Shown piece by piece: positions 20,043 through 23,063 of a stretch of DNA of 23,063 bases. The DNA lies in the NCBI GenBank assembly GCA_015680685.1, contig MNCI01034870.1:3287-26349 (forward strand). The letters are read 5' to 3'. Positions within the stretch are counted from its first letter, which is position 1, and every line of letters starts with the position of its first letter. This DNA is from Gnetum montanum. Lineage: Eukaryota; Streptophyta; Gnetopsida; Gnetales; Gnetaceae. The position numbers were made by a program, and so were the translations under genes. Under the pieces are notes generated by a model that did no database searches, was not told where the DNA came from, and was given only the letters and a program-made list of their open reading frames with translations.

Positions 20043-21700
20043 TCATGTGGTTCTTGGAGGCGGTGGCTCTTCTATCAGATGCTTCCCTTTGTCACCAGGC
20101 TTGTGAAATTTGTAGCGATCAAGCAATGCCTACAACTTCTCCTCTTCTGTCCTTGGGTCATGTACTATCCAGGCTACTAAACTGATATGTGCTAGTGCCG
20201 GTACGTCCCAAGGGCATTGTAGTTGCAGGAACATCTTGTTAGCCTTCACATACCAAGCTACAAACTATTGTCATTTTTCCTCAAAGGCCCTAGCTTTTTC
20301 TCTTAAGTCTTGATAATCTGCTAATCTCCTAGCTAGGTTTGAGGTAACATCCTTCTATCCATGGTAGCTGGCTTTAACAACCTTTAATTTTGAGTTTGCG
20401 ACATGGAGTTGTTGCAAAGTATCTTTCCTATCTACAAACTCTTTTTTATACAATACATAAGTGGTTGCTACCTACTTCTCCAGCTTGCTTTAAGGTCGAC
20501 CTGCTGTTAACATGGCAAGGTTGGCATATCTGAGGTTAGCCCACACCATGTACTCTTTTAAATCCTCAATCTGCAGGTCTTTACTTTTCACTTTTGACTG
20601 ATAGAGTAGAGCATAGCTATCTAAGATGGGTTTCTAGTTAGGATTTCGCATTGACATGGCTCTAATATTGGCTGTAGCCATTTGAATTTCCTTTTCATTT
20701 ATTTGCTTATACATGCCTATCTGGTCATGGAAGTGTTCTTTCAACTTTTCATATTTCTTGGCCTCATTTTGTCATGCATTGAGTTTAATTAGTTAAATTT
20801 TATTGAATGGCGTGGACCTCCTCCATAGAGAGGATTCTATTTTCCTTGACCAATTTATTGATGTCTTGGTTGACCCTCACCAGTTGTTCTCTCAACTAGT
20901 GGACACTTTCCTCTAAAAGATTCTTTTGCTTTTCAATTGCGATCAACCTTGAATTTTCAATGGAGAGCTACTAATTCTCTTCTTGCATGGGAATCAGTGT
21001 CTTTCTATGGACGTAGGTTTGTACTTTGGCTGCAGAGGCATCCCGAATTGCCTTTTCCTTATCTCGTGCTACAGCTTTATTTTCCTTAATTAGCTTGGGT
21101 AATTGCTTTGTTCTAAATTGCTCCGCTTGGTCAGGTGTAATAAATTGGATAGGATACCATCTTTTGGATCTCAAGGTGAATAGCTCCTATTGTAAACGTT
21201 GCACCTCTACTTCCACATGTTTTGCCCTAACTTCAACCATAATCAATTTTCCTTTAGTGGCTATGAGATCTGATTGTGCTATAGTGACATCATTAGGGAT
21301 GTTAAACAAAGTAGTCATCACTTGCCCTATATGCAACAGTTGATCTAATATATCCTCATGTGCTGTAGGAGTCATTGAAGGCCCAACAAGTATTTGAGCA
21401 TCTTTGGTCCCCATCAGATCTACTAGGGGCATGACAGGCACACTGAATGATTCCTTGATATAATCTGTTATTACTTCTACTATGCCTACTACATCTTGAT
21501 GCTGCATTACCATAACTATGGCCCCTTCTCCTATCTTGAGCATCACTTGGAAGGATGCGGTATTTCTAAAGATTTGTCTGGACCATTGGGATTCTCCTCC
21601 TGATTGCAGTGAGATTTGCCCACTTGTTGGGTCAGTTGAAATGGTAGGCTGTACAACATCATTGATTACTTTGAAATGATTGGACTCATCTTTTCTTTCT
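20043..21700 (-). pseudogene. Coiled-coil protein frame of element C (3' accessory ORF)
   Basis: On the minus strand a frame is open from the border of the inserted LTR (about 21700) to a TAA/TAG at 21187, some 170 codons. It continues in the same frame with stops at 21187 and 20971, shifts frame near 20775, and runs to TGA 20045-20043. The first part includes DILDQLLHIGQVMTTLFNIP. The rest is charged and heptad-like: LPKLIKENKAVARDKEKA, then EAKKYEKLKEHFHDQIGM, then LARRLADYQDLREKARAF. The end is YKFHKPGDKG and IEEPPPPRTT. It lies just before the polypurine tract, where Athila elements carry an env-like frame and other Tat elements an extra ORF. No signal peptide, membrane segment, gag core or zinc knuckle is evident. 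The function is unknown; the coiled coil suggests a structural role. Confidence 0.7.
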
Positions 21701-21704
21701 CAAC

Positions 21705-22584
21705 TGATGAGTGGCAAGGTACCCCTACACTCAACCATACGAATACGAGCGTTTCATGCACGATCCGGTCAAACTCCACATACAGACTAGTTGTGGTATC
21801 TGGGCAGTTATCCTTAGGTCGTAGTTCGTTATCTTCCCATCGGGACTAGTATTGGGTTTGTCACATATGGTTTAGTCCAGAGTGAGGTGTATGATGTGTT
21901 TCTATGCTAACGCTACTCCTAGGTATGCTGGAAAATGATATTCACTAAGCTAAGGGAGAGAGGGTGAGAGAGAATCTAAGCTAGCCTAAGTGCGATAAGC
22001 ATCCATTCCTCAATCATCTGTACACATCTTGGGCCTTGTGCATGACTACCACTAGGATTACCAAGCGCAGATCCTAAGTACGCTACTAGGTTGCCAAGTA
22101 GTCACACTTAAATACTCATGATCAAGTCGTACTCATTCTGTATTTGATAAGAGTTTAGGGCAAAGATATGTTAACTACGAAAGCAATAAATAACAATAAA
22201 AATTAAATAATTAAACTAAGTGAATGCTGCAATGATGACGTAATCTCGATCTTTATTTTCGATCATGTGCGTGTCCAAGTACGTCACACTCGAATAAGGA
22301 TGCTGTACAATTACAATCAGCACACTGCAGGCATGCACTGAGAAATAATTCTAACTCTAAGAAGGAAAAATTGCAAGAGTTTGGATAAGGAACTAAGAAC
22401 TAACTCTTAGAACAAGGAAAGCCACCTCTTATTTATAGAAATTGAGGCAAGCTACGATATTGCTAATGCAATATCGTGGCTGCGATATCGGGGGTCCGAT
22501 AACTGGGCCTGACAGACCATATCTTGTATGAGGGCTCCGATAACAGGGTTCTGATAACTGGGCTTGACAGACCATGACTCATCA
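21705..22584 (-). mobile_element. 3' LTR of element D (A family)
   Basis: This is an 880-bp LTR, minus-strand start TGATGA at 22584 and end TCATCA at 21705, with TATAAATA at 22437-22430. It is preceded by a polypurine tract (22593-22585). No primer-binding site follows its inner end; instead the open coiled-coil frame of element C begins within a few bases. That fits D having inserted into C. U3 carries CGATATCG and several CCGATAAC-type motifs at 22450-22560. Confidence 0.87.
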
Positions 22585-22593
22585 TACCTCTAC
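22585..22593 (-). other. Polypurine tract of element D
   Basis: Minus-strand GTAGAGGTA directly precedes the LTR start, at the same place as in element C. Confidence 0.62.
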
Positions 22594-22758
22594 AACTGAA
22601 TAACAACTCGTCCTCAAGTCAAAGAAAGCGAGGAACAAGTTCAATTGATTACATAGTGGATAGGTATGGGATTATTGACTAACTAGGAATTTATTTATGC
22701 TGCAGTGGAGAATTAAACAAAATTTGGACACAAACACAAAAGACAAAACTTGTGGAAC

Positions 22759-23063
22759 TCATGGGATTCCCGGTAGTGGTGGCTCCTCTATGGGTGCCTT
22801 TCCTTTGTTTTGCGCTCCAGGCTTTTGAGATTGATACTTTTGAAGAAGTGCCTAAATTTTCTTCTCTTCTATCCACAGATTATGAGCTGTCCATGCTGAT
22901 GCTCCAATGTTTGATGGAGTTAGCACTTTCTATGGATGCAGCAGCTGCGGGATCACTTGATTGGCCTTGACATGTCATGCCACAAACAACCATCATTCCT
23001 CTTTATAGGTTCGGGCCTTGACCGCTCCTTCTTTTGCTTGGATAGATTATGTAGTAATAGAAG
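22759..23063 (-). pseudogene. C-terminal end of the element D coiled-coil frame (partial)
   Basis: Minus-strand reading from the window edge gives residues that follow the end of the element C frame closely: VKANQVIPQL against VKANKMFLQL, ALLQKYQSQKPG against ALLDRYKFHKPG, and IEEPPLPGIP against IEEPPPPRTT. It then stops at TGA 22761-22759. There are several in-frame stops, one of them (TAG before ALLQKY) at the same codon as in element C. The frame continues beyond the window. Confidence 0.68.

Noticed and set aside
18984-22584. One non-autonomous element with the LTRs at 21705-22584 and 18984-19854 as its 5' and 3' ends
   Set aside because: The right LTR has a polypurine tract before it and no primer site after it, and the frame next to it is open up to the LTR border. 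Nesting of D in C explains this better, though it is not fully excluded.
22752-22970. Plus-strand frame of 72 codons
   Set aside because: The minus strand here aligns residue by residue with the end of the element C coiled-coil frame, so the plus frame is a shadow.

Overview
This window looks like a repeat-rich nuclear segment of a seed plant with a large genome. I see AT-rich intergenic DNA, several decayed Ty3/gypsy-type LTR retrotransposons, and two broken copies of a plant WAT1-related (MtN21/EamA) transporter gene with short GT-AG introns. A gymnosperm is my best guess from the density of old LTR elements, but nothing here proves it. I found no intact protein-coding gene, no rRNA or tRNA gene and no CRISPR array.

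Layout. 1-2410 is unassigned AT-rich DNA. 2411-5276 (+) is the 5' part of element A: an 879-bp LTR, a primer-binding site matching tRNA-Asp (an Athila/Tat hallmark) and a decayed gag. From about 5280 to 11600 lies element B on the minus strand. It has a long LTR full of small TAGCGTAGCA palindromes, a primer-binding-site-like sequence, a duplicated leader, a gag-protease reading frame with many lesions, and a 3' tandem-repeat tract; it has no reverse transcriptase or integrase. 11624-12507 (-) is another LTR of the A family. 13690-16085 holds two WAT1-like pseudogenes in a tail-to-tail palindrome with a 27-bp centre. 16079-17760 holds a second copy of the minus-strand WAT1 promoter, a foldback (MITE-like) repeat and a 48-bp minisatellite. 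18984-23063 (-) holds two more A-family elements: C ends in a 3' LTR at 18984, and D (3' LTR at 21705-22584) appears to be inserted into the reading frame of C. Both C and D carry a coiled-coil protein frame just upstream of the polypurine tract.

Four LTRs (A, 11624-12507, C, D) form one family: 871-884 bp, ends TGATGA...TCATCA, and TATAAATA 90-160 bp inside the 5' end. The recognisable frames all carry stops or frameshifts, mostly of the C-to-T or G-to-A type expected from methylated, silenced DNA.

The most notable structure is the WAT1 palindrome. It has a promoter-like TATA sequence at each end and would fold into a long hairpin RNA if transcribed. Single Ns occur at 12958, 15159 and 18757. 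The last two are each flanked by a near-perfect 52-53 bp direct duplication, which looks like unmerged contig ends rather than biology.
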